Below are positions 16,605 through 25,394 of a DNA stretch of 60,629 bases, in pieces. This DNA comes from Burkholderiales bacterium (GTDB lineage: Bacteria; Pseudomonadota; Gammaproteobacteria; Burkholderiales; Burkholderiaceae_C). Location of the stretch: positions 1 through 60,629 of the forward strand of contig JAGWTH010000022.1 in NCBI GenBank assembly GCA_028868995.1. Direction: 5' to 3'. Position 1 is the first letter of the stretch, and the number at the start of each line of letters is the position of its first letter. The notes beneath the pieces were generated by a model. It searched no databases. It was not told where the DNA came from and was given only the letters and a program-made list of their open reading frames with translations. The translations under genes and the position numbers were made by a program.

Positions 16605-17698
16605 CCGGCCAGCCCGTCGATGCCCTGCAGGATCGCCTCGCGCGCCTGGGCCACGATGCGCTCGCGCCAGTCGTCGGTGTCCGTGTAGAACGCGTCCATC
16701 ATGCGCTGGCGGATCGCCGCCGCCTGGTCGGCGGGGGCCTCCGGGTGGGCGTTGAGCCATTGCTCGCCGCGCAGGGCCTGCAGCGTCTCCAGGATGGGGA
16801 CCGTGCCGTATTCGAGGGCGATGCCGGTGTATTCGGCCTGCGGGCACTCGTCGAAGACCGAGCCGAACATCAGGCCGGTGAGCACCGCGGAGGTCGAGGA
16901 GCCGTCGTAGAAGGAGGTGATGGGCGTGCGCCCGCCGCCGTCCCACCAGCGCCGGGTGCGCGCCAGCGCCGCCGGGTCGTTGCGGCCGGCGTAGATGCGC
17001 TCGCCGACGCCGTTGGGTCCCAGGCCGGTGTGCAGGTCGATCCAGGCGAGGCGGCCGGCGCGCCGCCCGTGCGCGCGCAGCACCTCGCGCACGGTCTCGT
17101 TGCTCCAGGTCGGCGCCCGCCCACCGTAGAACAGGCCGTCGGCGAACTCGTGCTGGCCGCCCGACACCGCGGCCTGGTAGGCCTTCTCCCCGTGGCGCGC
17201 GATGTAGCCGGCGATGGCGCGGGCGTTGTCCTCGCCCGGCGGCCATTGCGGCGGCACCATCAGCGCATGCAGTTCGCGGTAGCCGGCGTTCACCGGCAGG
17301 GGCTGCGAGAAGTCGTGGAAGTTGCGGTTCAGGTCGACGTTCTCGTGGGTGGTGCGGCGGAAGTACGAGAAGCCGAAGGGATTGAGGCCGTGGATGTGCA
17401 GCAGGGCCACGCCGCGCTCGGCGGCCCGGGCGCGCAGGGCCGCATCGCCCAGCGCCGCCACCTGCACGCCGCTGCCGCAGAAGCCCTCCACGCCGTGGCA
17501 GGCGCTGCTGACGATCAGCACCTTGTCCGCGCCGGCATCGCCCTCGCGCACGACATCCATGGCCAGGTCCTCGCCCTGCAGGCCCTTGCGGGGATGCAGC
17601 CGCGACTCCACCCGCAGGCCGGCCGCGCCGGCGGCCGCCAGGAACTTCTGCCGGGCTTCGGCGTAGCTGCGGGAAAAAGCTTGGTTCACACCGGTCAT
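16601..17698 (-). CDS. M14-like metallopeptidase family protein (DUF2817)
   Basis: Probable zinc carboxypeptidase-fold hydrolase. Likely zinc ligands are in SACHGVEG (HxxE) and WIDLHTGLG, and a catalytic Glu in IALEYGT, the pattern of M14/DUF2817 proteins. No signal peptide, so probably cytoplasmic. 365 residues from ATG 17698, which overlaps the stop of the upstream M20 gene in ATGA (17695-17698), implying translational coupling and a linked substrate. The substrate is unknown; an N-acyl or peptide-like compound would fit the pair. Confidence 0.85.
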   Translation of the reverse strand: MTGVNQAFSRSYAEARQKFLAAAGAAGLRVESRLHPRKGLQGEDLAMDVVREGDAGADKVLIVSSACHGVEGFCGSGVQVAALGDAALRARAAERGVALLHIHGLNPFGFSYFRRTTHENVDLNRNFHDFSQPLPVNAGYRELHALMVPPQWPPGEDNARAIAGYIARHGEKAYQAAVSGGQHEFADGLFYGGRAPTWSNETVREVLRAHGRRAGRLAWIDLHTGLGPNGVGERIYAGRNDPAALARTRRWWDGGGRTPITSFYDGSSTSAVLTGLMFGSVFDECPQAEYTGIALEYGTVPILETLQALRGEQWLNAHPEAPADQAAAIRQRMMDAFYTDTDDWRERIVAQAREAILQGIDGLAG

Positions 17699-18891
17699 GC
17701 CGGTTTCCTCGCCAGCCATTCCTCGGCGAGGCGCACCCAGTAGGTCGCGCCCAGCGGGATCAGGTCGTCGTTGAAGTCGTAGCTCGGGTTGTGCAGCACG
17801 CAGGGGCCGGCGCCATGGCCCATCTCGCGGTGCGCGCCGTCGCCGTTGGCGATGAAGCAGTAGGCGCCGGGCTTGGCCTGCAGCATGTACGCGAAGTCCT
17901 CCGCGCCCATGGTGGGCTCCTGCACCAGCACGTTCTCCTCGCCGACGATGGAGACCATGACCCGGCGCGCGAACTCCGCCTCGGCCTTCGAGTTGACGGT
18001 GGCCGGGTAATTGGGGCGGAACTCGAATTCGCAGGTGGCGTCGTGGGCGTGGGCCGTGTGCTCCGCGATGCGCTTCATGCGCTTCTCGATCAGCGCCTGC
18101 ACCTCCTCGCGGAAGGCGCGCACGGTGCCCTGCAGCTCGCAGCTGTCGGGGATCACGTTGGTCGCCTCGCCCGCGTGGACCATGGTCACCGAGATCACGC
18201 CCGCGTCGATCGGCTTGAGGTTGCGGCTGACGATGGTCTGGAAGGCCTGCACCATCTGGCAGGCGATCGGCACCGGGTCCACGCCCAGGTTGGGCATGGC
18301 GCCGTGGCCGCCCTTGCCGCGGATGGTCACCTTGAATTCGGCGGTGGAGGCCATCACCGGGCCCGGGCTCACGGCGAAGCGGCCCACCTGGCCGCCCGGC
18401 CAGTTGTGCATGCCGAACACCGCCTCCATCGGGAACTTCTCGAACAGGCCGTCCTTGATCATCTCGCGGGCGCCGCCGTCGCCTTCCTCGGCGGGCTGGA
18501 AGATCAGGTAGACCGTGCCGTCGAAGTTGCGGTGCTTCGCGAAATGCTGCGCCGCCGCCAGCAGCATCGCCGTGTGGCCGTCGTGGCCGCAGGCGTGCAT
18601 CTTGCCGGCGTTCCGGCTGGCATGGGCGAAGGTGTTGAGCTCCTGGATCGGCAGGGCGTCCATGTCGGCGCGCAGGCCGACCGCGCGCGAGGAGTTGCCG
18701 TTCTTCACGATGCCGACGACGCCGGTGCCGCCCAGGCCGCGGTGCACCGGGATGCCCCATTCGGTGAGCTTGGCGGCCACCAGGTCGGAGGTGCGCACCT
18801 CATTGAAGGACAATTCGGGATGGGCGTGGATGTCGCGCCGGACGGCCGCGATGGACGCGGCCTGGGTGACGATGGAGTCCAGGAGCTTCAT
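17695..18891 (-). CDS. M20 family amidohydrolase (hippurate hydrolase-like)
   Basis: Di-metal amidohydrolase of the HipO/ILR1/aminoacylase type that cleaves N-acyl amino acids. Family motifs: GLRADMDALPIQE, HACGHDGHTAMLL (metal ligands), QPAEEGDGGAREMIKDGLFE, GMHNWPGG, and a small dimerisation domain in the middle. 398 residues, typical. First gene of a two-gene operon with the DUF2817 hydrolase, and divergent from argE. The exact acyl group is not readable from sequence. Confidence 0.92.
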   Translation of the reverse strand: MKLLDSIVTQAASIAAVRRDIHAHPELSFNEVRTSDLVAAKLTEWGIPVHRGLGGTGVVGIVKNGNSSRAVGLRADMDALPIQELNTFAHASRNAGKMHACGHDGHTAMLLAAAQHFAKHRNFDGTVYLIFQPAEEGDGGAREMIKDGLFEKFPMEAVFGMHNWPGGQVGRFAVSPGPVMASTAEFKVTIRGKGGHGAMPNLGVDPVPIACQMVQAFQTIVSRNLKPIDAGVISVTMVHAGEATNVIPDSCELQGTVRAFREEVQALIEKRMKRIAEHTAHAHDATCEFEFRPNYPATVNSKAEAEFARRVMVSIVGEENVLVQEPTMGAEDFAYMLQAKPGAYCFIANGDGAHREMGHGAGPCVLHNPSYDFNDDLIPLGATYWVRLAEEWLARKPA

Positions 18892-18984
18892 GGGAGGGAG
18901 GGGTCCTGCTGTGAGTCCGCCAGTCTAGCGCCGTGCAAGGAGCGTGCCTATGAGGGGTATTCCGCCAGCGGCGACAATCCGGCC

Positions 18985-20166
18985 ATGGCTGCATCCTCCC
19001 CCTCGCCGCGTGCCCTGGAACTCGCGCGCACGCTGATCGGCTTCAACACGGTCAGCGCCAACTCCAACCTCGACCTGATCCACTGCATCCGCGACGAGCT
19101 GGCCCGGCTGGGCGTGCGCAGCCGCCTGACCTGGAACGCCGACCGCAGCAAGGCCAACCTGTTCGCCACCCTGGGCGAGGGCAAGCCGGCCGGGATCATC
19201 CTGTCCGGCCACACGGACACCGTGCCCTGGGACGGCCAGGACTGGTCGGTGGACCCGCTGTCCGGCGCCGTGCGCGACGGCCGCCTGTACGGCCGCGGCT
19301 CGGCCGACATGAAGGGGTTCATCGCCATGGCGGTGGCCCACGCCGAGGCCTTCCTGGCCAGCCCGGCGCCGTTCGCCATCCACCTGGCGTTCACTTATGA
19401 GGAGGAGATCGGCTGCTTCGGCGTGCGCGAGCTGATCGCAGACATGAAGGACGCCGGCATCCGCCCGCTCGCCTGCATCGTCGGCGAGCCCACGGACATG
19501 GTGCCGGCCATCGCGCACAAGGGCGTCTACCGCTTCCGCTGCTGCGTGCGCGGCAAGGAGGCGCACTCCTCGCTCACGCCGCTGTCGGTCAACGCGATCG
19601 AGATGGCCGCGCGGGTGGTGGGCCGGGTGCGCGACCTGGCCGAGACCTTCGAGCGCGAGGAGCCGCGCTACGCGGGTTTCGACGTGCCCTTCTCCACCGC
19701 CAGCGTGGGCCAGTTCCACGGCGGCATCGCCGACAACGTGGTACCGCGCGACGCCGAGTTCCGCTACGAGTTCCGCGACCTGCCCACGGCCGACGCGCGG
19801 GCGATGCAGGCGCAGGTGGAGGCCTACGCGCGCTCGCTCGAGCCGGCGATGCAGAAGGTGGCGCCGGGCACGGGCTTCCGCTTCGAGACGATCTGCGAGG
19901 TGCCCAGCTTCCTCGGCTCCGCCGAGGACGACGTGACGAAGCTGGCCCAGCGGCTGGCGGGCGAGCCGCGCACGACCCTGGTGGGCTTCGGCACCGAGGC
20001 CGGGATCTTCAAGGGCGCCGGCATCCGCACCGTGGTGTGCGGGCCGGGCAGCATCGTCCAGGCGCACCAGCCGGACGAGTACGTGACGCTGGAGCAGCTG
20101 GCGCGTTGCCAGGCGTTCATGGAGGGGCTGGCGCAGCTGCGCAGCTTCCCCGGATCAGGGGCCTGA
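18985..20166 (+). CDS. argE: acetylornithine deacetylase ArgE
   Basis: Zinc-dependent M20 deacetylase converting N2-acetylornithine to ornithine in arginine synthesis. 393 residues with SGHTDTVPWDGQDW, LYGRGSADMKGF, TYEEEIGCFG (catalytic Glu and metal ligand), VGEPTDM, and a C-terminal FGTEAGIFKGAGI segment typical of ArgE rather than DapE. ATG 18985 is chosen because the longer open frame overlaps the divergent M20 gene. An ArgE beside other M20 enzymes could instead act on related acyl-amino acids. Confidence 0.88.
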   Translation: MAASSPSPRALELARTLIGFNTVSANSNLDLIHCIRDELARLGVRSRLTWNADRSKANLFATLGEGKPAGIILSGHTDTVPWDGQDWSVDPLSGAVRDGRLYGRGSADMKGFIAMAVAHAEAFLASPAPFAIHLAFTYEEEIGCFGVRELIADMKDAGIRPLACIVGEPTDMVPAIAHKGVYRFRCCVRGKEAHSSLTPLSVNAIEMAARVVGRVRDLAETFEREEPRYAGFDVPFSTASVGQFHGGIADNVVPRDAEFRYEFRDLPTADARAMQAQVEAYARSLEPAMQKVAPGTGFRFETICEVPSFLGSAEDDVTKLAQRLAGEPRTTLVGFGTEAGIFKGAGIRTVVCGPGSIVQAHQPDEYVTLEQLARCQAFMEGLAQLRSFPGSGA

Positions 20167-20174
20167 GCGCCCCC

Positions 20175-21302
20175 TCAGATCCGCACCCGCCCGTCGCCCG
20201 TCAGCATCGACAGCTCCACGAAGTGCGACGCCGAGTGGTCGGTGGGCGAGAAGGACACGTTGAAGCCGCCGAAGGTCTCGCCGCGGATGGACTCCAGGCC
20301 GGCGATCAGGCCGTCGCGCGTCGGCTTGGCGGCGCGCCGCAGGCCCTCGGACAGCACCTTGGCCGCGATGTAGCCTTCCATGCTGGAGTAGTTGGCCTGG
20401 TACTTGGCGCCGCCGCGCTTCACCGCGTCCTGGAATTCGCGGGCGATCGGGGTCACCGAGCTGTAGGGGGAGGGCACGACCTGCGTCACCACCACCCCGG
20501 CCGCCTCCTTGCCCAGTTCGTCCGACAGCGCCTGGGTGCCCACGAAGGACACGTTGAAGAAGGTGCCGCCGTAGCCGGCCTTGCGCGCCTCCCGGATGAA
20601 CGCCGCGCAGGACTTGTATGCGCTCACCTGCACGACGGCGTCCGGCTGCGCCGCCACCAGCGTCTTCACCGCCGGCGCCACCACCACCGAGTTGCGCTCC
20701 ACCGTCGCCAGGGCGACCGGCTTCATGTTGCGGGTCTTCAGCGCCAGGTCCACGCCGTCGAGGCCGGCCTTGCCGTAGGCATCGTTCTGGTAGAAGACCG
20801 CGATCTTCTGCAGGCCCAGCGAGGTCAGCTGCTTGACGATCAGCTCGGTCTCGTCGTTGTACGAGGCCCGGATGTGGAAGGCGTAGCGGTTGAATGGCCG
20901 CCGCAGCGCCATGGCGCCGGTGAACGGCGCGATGAAGGGCACCCCGGCGGTCGTGGCCAGCGGCAGCGCCACCACGCTGGTGGGCGTGCCGATGTAACCG
21001 AACAGGGCTAGCGGGTCCTCGGCGATGAACTTGCGCGTGTTCTCGGCGCAGCGGTCCGGCTCGTAGCCGTCGTCGGCCGTCACGATCTCCACCGGGCGGC
21101 GGTGCAGGCCGCCCTGGGCGTTCACCTGCTCGAAGTACAGCCTGGCGCCCAGGTTGAACTGGATGCCGAGCTGGGCGGCCGGGCCGGTGAAGGGCGCGGA
21201 CTCAGCCAGCAGGATGCGATCGCTCTGGGCGCGCAGCGCCGGGGCGCCGAGCACGGCGAGAGCGCCCGCGGCTGCCCGGGTGAAGGTACGTCGGTTCAGC
21301 AT
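20175..21302 (-). CDS. branched-chain amino acid-type ABC transporter substrate-binding protein
   Basis: Periplasmic binding protein of the LivJ/LivK type (Leu/Ile/Val-binding fold). The N-terminus MLNRRTFTRAAAGALAVLGAPALRA is a Tat-style signal with RR. The mature part has APFTGPAAQLG, AQGGLHRRPVEIVTADDGYEP and FFNVSFVGT. I place the start at ATG 21302; two ATGs upstream (21311, 21326) would add a few residues before the signal. 375 residues. No permease or ATPase genes are adjacent, so it is an orphan here and the ligand is unknown. Confidence 0.9.
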   Translation of the reverse strand: MLNRRTFTRAAAGALAVLGAPALRAQSDRILLAESAPFTGPAAQLGIQFNLGARLYFEQVNAQGGLHRRPVEIVTADDGYEPDRCAENTRKFIAEDPLALFGYIGTPTSVVALPLATTAGVPFIAPFTGAMALRRPFNRYAFHIRASYNDETELIVKQLTSLGLQKIAVFYQNDAYGKAGLDGVDLALKTRNMKPVALATVERNSVVVAPAVKTLVAAQPDAVVQVSAYKSCAAFIREARKAGYGGTFFNVSFVGTQALSDELGKEAAGVVVTQVVPSPYSSVTPIAREFQDAVKRGGAKYQANYSSMEGYIAAKVLSEGLRRAAKPTRDGLIAGLESIRGETFGGFNVSFSPTDHSASHFVELSMLTGDGRVRI

Positions 21303-21444
21303 GTGTCCCATTGTGAAGAGTGTCATCCGTGTGTCACCGATCGCCCGCCAGGCGGTCTTTGGCGACGCCGGGCGGTCTGTGGCAATTTACCCGCAGACGT
21401 CGCTCCCTGGCACACCTCAGTGGCCGCTGGACGACAATCCGCCC

Positions 21445-23505
21445 ATGTCCACCCTCGAAGCGATCCCCGTCCCGGCCACCCGAGAGGTGCTGGGCGCCTG
21501 CCCCCACGACTGCCCCGACACCTGTGCCCTGGTCACAACGGTGCAGGATGGCGTGGCGCGGCGGATCCAGGGAAACCCTGATCACCCCTCGACGGCGGGC
21601 GTGCTGTGCAACAAGGTCTCGCACTACCTGGAGCGCACCTACCACCCCGAGCGCCTGCTGCAGCCCCTGCGGCGCGTGGGCCCCAAGGGCTCGGGCCGGT
21701 TCGAGCCGGTGTCCTGGGAGGCCGCCCTGGACGACATCGCCGCCCGCCTGGGCGCGATCGCCGCGCGCGACCCGCAGGCCATCCTGCCCTACAGCTACTG
21801 CGGCACCATGGGGCTGGTCCAGGGCGAGGCCATGGCCGGCCGCTTCTTCCACCGCCTGGGGGCCTCGCTGCTGGATCGCACCATCTGCGCCTCCGCCGGT
21901 GCCGAGGCCCTGAACCAGACGCTGGGCGGCAAGGTCGGCATGAAGGTGGAGTTCTTCGCCGAGTCGCAGCTGATCCTGGTCTGGGGTGGAAACGCCATCG
22001 CCAGCAGCCTGCATTTCTGGCGCCTGGCGCAGGAGGCCAAGCGGCGCGGCGCGAAGCTCGTGTGCATCGACCCGCGGCGCACCGAGACGGCGGAGAAATG
22101 CCACGAGCACCTGCAGTTGCTGCCCGGCACCGATGCGGCGCTGGCGCTGGCGCTGATGCACGAACTGGTGGTCCACGACTGGCTGGACCACGACTACATC
22201 GCGCGCCACACCCTGGGCTGGGAGGCGCTGCGCGAGCGGGCGCTGCGCTGGACGCCGGAGCGCGCCGCCGCGGTCTGCGGCATCCCGGAGCGGCAGATCC
22301 GCGACCTGGCGCGCGACTGGGGGACGACGAAGCCGGCCGCGATCCGCCTGAACTACGGCATGCAGCGCGTGCACGGCGGCGGCAACGCGGTGCGCGCGGT
22401 CGCCTGCCTGCCCGCGCTCACCGGTGCCTGGCGGCACCGCGCCGGCGGCCTGCTGCTTTCCAGCTCCGGCTTCTTCCCCGCCGACCGCGCCGGGCTGCAG
22501 CGGCCCGACCTGCTCGGCGACCGCCGGCCGCGCACCATCAACATGGTCACCATCGGCGACGACCTGCTGCGGCCCGCCTCGCCCGCCTTCGGCCCGGCGA
22601 TCGAGGCGGTGGTGGTCTACAACAGCAATCCGCTGGCGGTGGCGCCCGAGTCGGGCAAGGTGGCGCGCGGCTTCGCCCGCGAGGAGCTGTTCACGGTGGT
22701 GCTGGAGCAGTTCCGCACCGACACCGCCGACTATGCCGACTACCTGCTGCCGGCCACCACGCAGCTGGAACACTGGGACATCCACGGCACCTACGGCCAC
22801 ACCGACGTGGTGCTGAACCAGCCGGCCATCCCGCCCGTAGGCCAGGCCCGGCCCAACACCCAGGTGTTCCGCGAGCTGGCGGCGCGCCTGGGCTTCACCG
22901 ATCCCTGCTTCGCGGAAAGCGACGAGTCGCTGTGCCGGCGCGCCTTCGCGGGCCACGTCGACTTCGACCGGCTGCTGCAGCAAGGCTTCGCCTCGCTGCA
23001 GGTGCCGGACGCACCCTTCGCCGAGGGGCGCTTCCCCACGCCGTCGGGGCGCTGCGAATTCTTCAGCGAGCGGCTGGCGCGCCAGGGCCTGGACGGCCTG
23101 CCGGACCACGTGCCGAACTACGAGGCCGCCGGCAGTTCCGACCGCTACCCGCTGGCCATGATCTCGCCGCCCGCCCGCAACTTCCTCAACTCCAGCTTCG
23201 TGAACGTGAAGAGCCTGCGCGACATCGAGGGCGAGCCGCTGCTGGAGATCCACGCGGACGACGCGGCCGCGCGCGGCATCGCCGACCGCCAGGTGGTGCG
23301 CGTCTTCAACGACCGCGGCGAGTACCGCTGCCGCGCCCGCATCTCCCCCCGCGCCCGTCCGGGCGTCGTCAACGGCCTGGGCATCTGGTGGCGCAAGCTG
23401 GGCCTGGACGGCACCAACGTCAACCAGCTGACCAGCCAGCGCCTGACCGACATGGGCCGCGCCCCCGTGTTCTGCGACTGCCTGGTCGAAGTCCGGCCGG
23501 CGTGA
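21445..23505 (+). CDS. molybdopterin-dependent oxidoreductase (formate dehydrogenase/DMSO reductase family)
   Basis: 686-residue catalytic-type subunit with an N-terminal [4Fe-4S] site (ACPHDCPDTCALV plus VLCNKV), molybdopterin-binding domains (WGGNAIASSLHFW, IDPRRTETAEKCHEH, YNSNPLAVAPESGKV) and a C-terminal molydopterin-dinucleotide-binding domain (PPARNFLNSSF). No Tat signal, so cytoplasmic. No electron-transfer subunit lies next to it. Overlaps the next gene by GTGA at 23502-23505. The substrate cannot be told; such stand-alone proteins are annotated as oxidoreductases of unknown substrate. Confidence 0.9.
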   Translation: MSTLEAIPVPATREVLGACPHDCPDTCALVTTVQDGVARRIQGNPDHPSTAGVLCNKVSHYLERTYHPERLLQPLRRVGPKGSGRFEPVSWEAALDDIAARLGAIAARDPQAILPYSYCGTMGLVQGEAMAGRFFHRLGASLLDRTICASAGAEALNQTLGGKVGMKVEFFAESQLILVWGGNAIASSLHFWRLAQEAKRRGAKLVCIDPRRTETAEKCHEHLQLLPGTDAALALALMHELVVHDWLDHDYIARHTLGWEALRERALRWTPERAAAVCGIPERQIRDLARDWGTTKPAAIRLNYGMQRVHGGGNAVRAVACLPALTGAWRHRAGGLLLSSSGFFPADRAGLQRPDLLGDRRPRTINMVTIGDDLLRPASPAFGPAIEAVVVYNSNPLAVAPESGKVARGFAREELFTVVLEQFRTDTADYADYLLPATTQLEHWDIHGTYGHTDVVLNQPAIPPVGQARPNTQVFRELAARLGFTDPCFAESDESLCRRAFAGHVDFDRLLQQGFASLQVPDAPFAEGRFPTPSGRCEFFSERLARQGLDGLPDHVPNYEAAGSSDRYPLAMISPPARNFLNSSFVNVKSLRDIEGEPLLEIHADDAAARGIADRQVVRVFNDRGEYRCRARISPRARPGVVNGLGIWWRKLGLDGTNVNQLTSQRLTDMGRAPVFCDCLVEVRPA

Positions 23506-24599
23506 GGAAACAGGCCTTGCGCATCGGTCTGGCCGGGGTGGCGGTGCTGGCGCTGGCGGGCACGCTGGGCCTCAGCGGCTGCTCCAACCTGGGTTACTAC
23601 TGGCAGAGCGTGTCGGGCCACCTGCAGATCATGAGCGCGGCCCGGCCGGTCGACGAGCTGGTGCGGGAGCCCCTGACGCCCGGGCGCCTGCGCGAGCGGC
23701 TGGAGCTGGCGCAGCGCATCCGCGCCTTCGCGGTGACCGCGCTGAAGCTGCCGGACAACGCCAGCTACCGCCGCTACGCCGACCTGCACCGCGGCGCCGC
23801 GATCTGGAACGTGACGGCGGCCCCGCCCTATTCGCTGCAGCTGAAGACCTGGTGCTTCCCGTTCACCGGCTGCGTGGGCTACCGCGGCTACTACCACGAG
23901 GGGGACGCCCAGGCCGAGGCCGCGCGGGTGGCGAGCGAGGGCTACGAGACCGGCGTCTATCCGGTGCCCGCGTATTCGACGCTGGGCCTGATGAACTGGG
24001 CCGGCGGCGACCCGCTGTTGAACACCTTCCTCGGCTACCCCGAGGGCGAGCTCGCGGGCCTGATCTTCCACGAACTGGCGCACCAGCTGATTTACGTGAA
24101 GGGCGACACGACCTTCGACGAGTCCTTCGCCACCGCGGTGGAACGCCTGGGCGCCGAACAGTGGCTCGCCGCGCAGGCGGGCGAGCAGGCGCGCCGGGAG
24201 TACGCGGCCGACGAGGCGCGCCGCAAGCTGTTCCAGTCGCTCGTGCGGCCCGCGCGCGCGCAACTCGACGCGCTGTACACGCAGCCGGGCCTCACGCCGC
24301 GTGAGAAGGACGAGGGCAAGCGCCGCATCCTGGCGCAGTTCCGCGCCGACTACGCGCGGATGAAGGAGGCCGCCGGCGGCGACCCGCTCGCCTGGCGCGG
24401 CTACGACCGGTGGGTGCGCGAGGCCAACAACGCCCTGTTCGGCGCCCAGGCGGCCTACGACGAACTGGTGCCGGGCTTCGAGCGCCTGTTCCGCGCCGAG
24501 GGCGGCGACTGGTCTCGGTTCTATGATGCGGTCAGGCAGCTGGCCGCCCTGCCGAAGGAGGAGCGGCACCGAAGACTGAAGGAGGGCCCTGTTGGCTGA
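23502..24599 (+). CDS. predicted aminopeptidase, lipoprotein (PF10023-like)
   Basis: A putative zinc peptidase on the envelope. Lipoprotein signal with lipobox LSGC near residue 27, then FHELAHQLIYVKGDTTFDESFA, an HExxH-like zinc site (HELAH) with a downstream Glu, which is the family's hallmark. Around 365 residues. GTG 23502 overlaps the previous stop but lacks a ribosome site; TTG 23517 lies eight bases after GAGGA (23504-23508) and may be the true start. Its last 8 bases overlap the next gene, so the three genes are coupled. Confidence 0.85.
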   Translation: MRKQALRIGLAGVAVLALAGTLGLSGCSNLGYYWQSVSGHLQIMSAARPVDELVREPLTPGRLRERLELAQRIRAFAVTALKLPDNASYRRYADLHRGAAIWNVTAAPPYSLQLKTWCFPFTGCVGYRGYYHEGDAQAEAARVASEGYETGVYPVPAYSTLGLMNWAGGDPLLNTFLGYPEGELAGLIFHELAHQLIYVKGDTTFDESFATAVERLGAEQWLAAQAGEQARREYAADEARRKLFQSLVRPARAQLDALYTQPGLTPREKDEGKRRILAQFRADYARMKEAAGGDPLAWRGYDRWVREANNALFGAQAAYDELVPGFERLFRAEGGDWSRFYDAVRQLAALPKEERHRRLKEGPVG

Positions 24600-25023
24600 C
24601 ATCCACATCACGCGGACGCACAAGCTCGGACTGGAGAAGGCGCGCAAGCTCGCCCTGCGCTGGGCCGAGGTCGCCGAGAAGAAGCTCGACATGGAATGCA
24701 CCTACGAGGAGGGCAGGGCCCACGACGTGGTGCATTTCAAGCGGCCGGGCGCGCACGGCGAGCTGCATGTGGCCAAGGACAAGTTCGCGCTCGACGCGAA
24801 GCTGGGCCTGCTGCTGGGCGTGTTCCGGCACCGCATCGAGACCGAGATCGTCAACAACCTCGACCAGCTGCTGGCGCACCACGACCCGCTGAACGCGTTC
24901 GAGGAGGGGCTCGCCCGCCACGAGGCGCAGCACGAGGGCCAGCCCGCGCACGGCAAGCCGCACGCGCAGGCGCACAAGCCCGCCAAGACGCCCGCGAAGA
25001 CGCCCGCCAAGAAGGCGAAGTAG
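24592..25023 (+). CDS. polyhydroxyalkanoic acid system family protein
   Basis: Small protein of the PHA_gran_rgn family, linked by context to PHA granules. The N-terminal 95 residues hold the domain (ADIHITRTHKLGLEKARKLA, then AKKLDMECTYEE-like and LGLLLGVFRHRIETEI), and the end is a Lys/Ala/Pro repeat tail (KPAKTPAKTPAKKAK). TTG 24592 is preceded by AAGGAGG and overlaps the aminopeptidase gene by 8 bases. 143 residues. The biochemical role is not established. Confidence 0.85.
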   Translation: MADIHITRTHKLGLEKARKLALRWAEVAEKKLDMECTYEEGRAHDVVHFKRPGAHGELHVAKDKFALDAKLGLLLGVFRHRIETEIVNNLDQLLAHHDPLNAFEEGLARHEAQHEGQPAHGKPHAQAHKPAKTPAKTPAKKAK

Positions 25024-25041
25024 GCGGGGCCCCGCGGGCGC

Positions 25042-25296
25042 TCAGCCCAGGGAGCGAATGAGCTCGATGTACTGCCGCTTGGCGTCGTCGGCGGCGGTGC
25101 CTTTCAGGCCGTTCCAGGCGTCCCACTTGGCGCGGCCCACCAGGTCGCCGAAGCCGGGCTTCTTCTCGCCGTTGTCGCCCGCGGTGGCCTGCTTGTACAA
25201 GCCGTAGATCTTCAGGAGCGTGGCGTTGTCCGGCCGCTGAGGCAGCTTGCGGGAGTTGGCGACGGCGGCTTCGAAATCGGCATTCAGATCGGCCAT
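25042..25296 (-). CDS. acyl-CoA-binding protein
   Basis: 84-residue ACBP that binds long-chain acyl-CoA esters in the cytoplasm. Family motifs: LKIYGLYKQATAGD, PGFGDLVGRAKWDAWNGLKG and a C-terminal YIELI. Full-length single domain. It diverges from the wax ester synthase gene (98 bases between), where an acyl-CoA carrier would fit as a substrate supplier. Confidence 0.94.
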   Translation of the reverse strand: MADLNADFEAAVANSRKLPQRPDNATLLKIYGLYKQATAGDNGEKKPGFGDLVGRAKWDAWNGLKGTAADDAKRQYIELIRSLG

Positions 25297-25394
25297 GGAT
25301 GCTCCGGATCGGCGTGGGAAGGGGCGAGTATCTTAATTTCCCGCCAGCCGCCAGAATAGGGAGGCACGTCCACACCAGGAGGAGACAGTCCACG

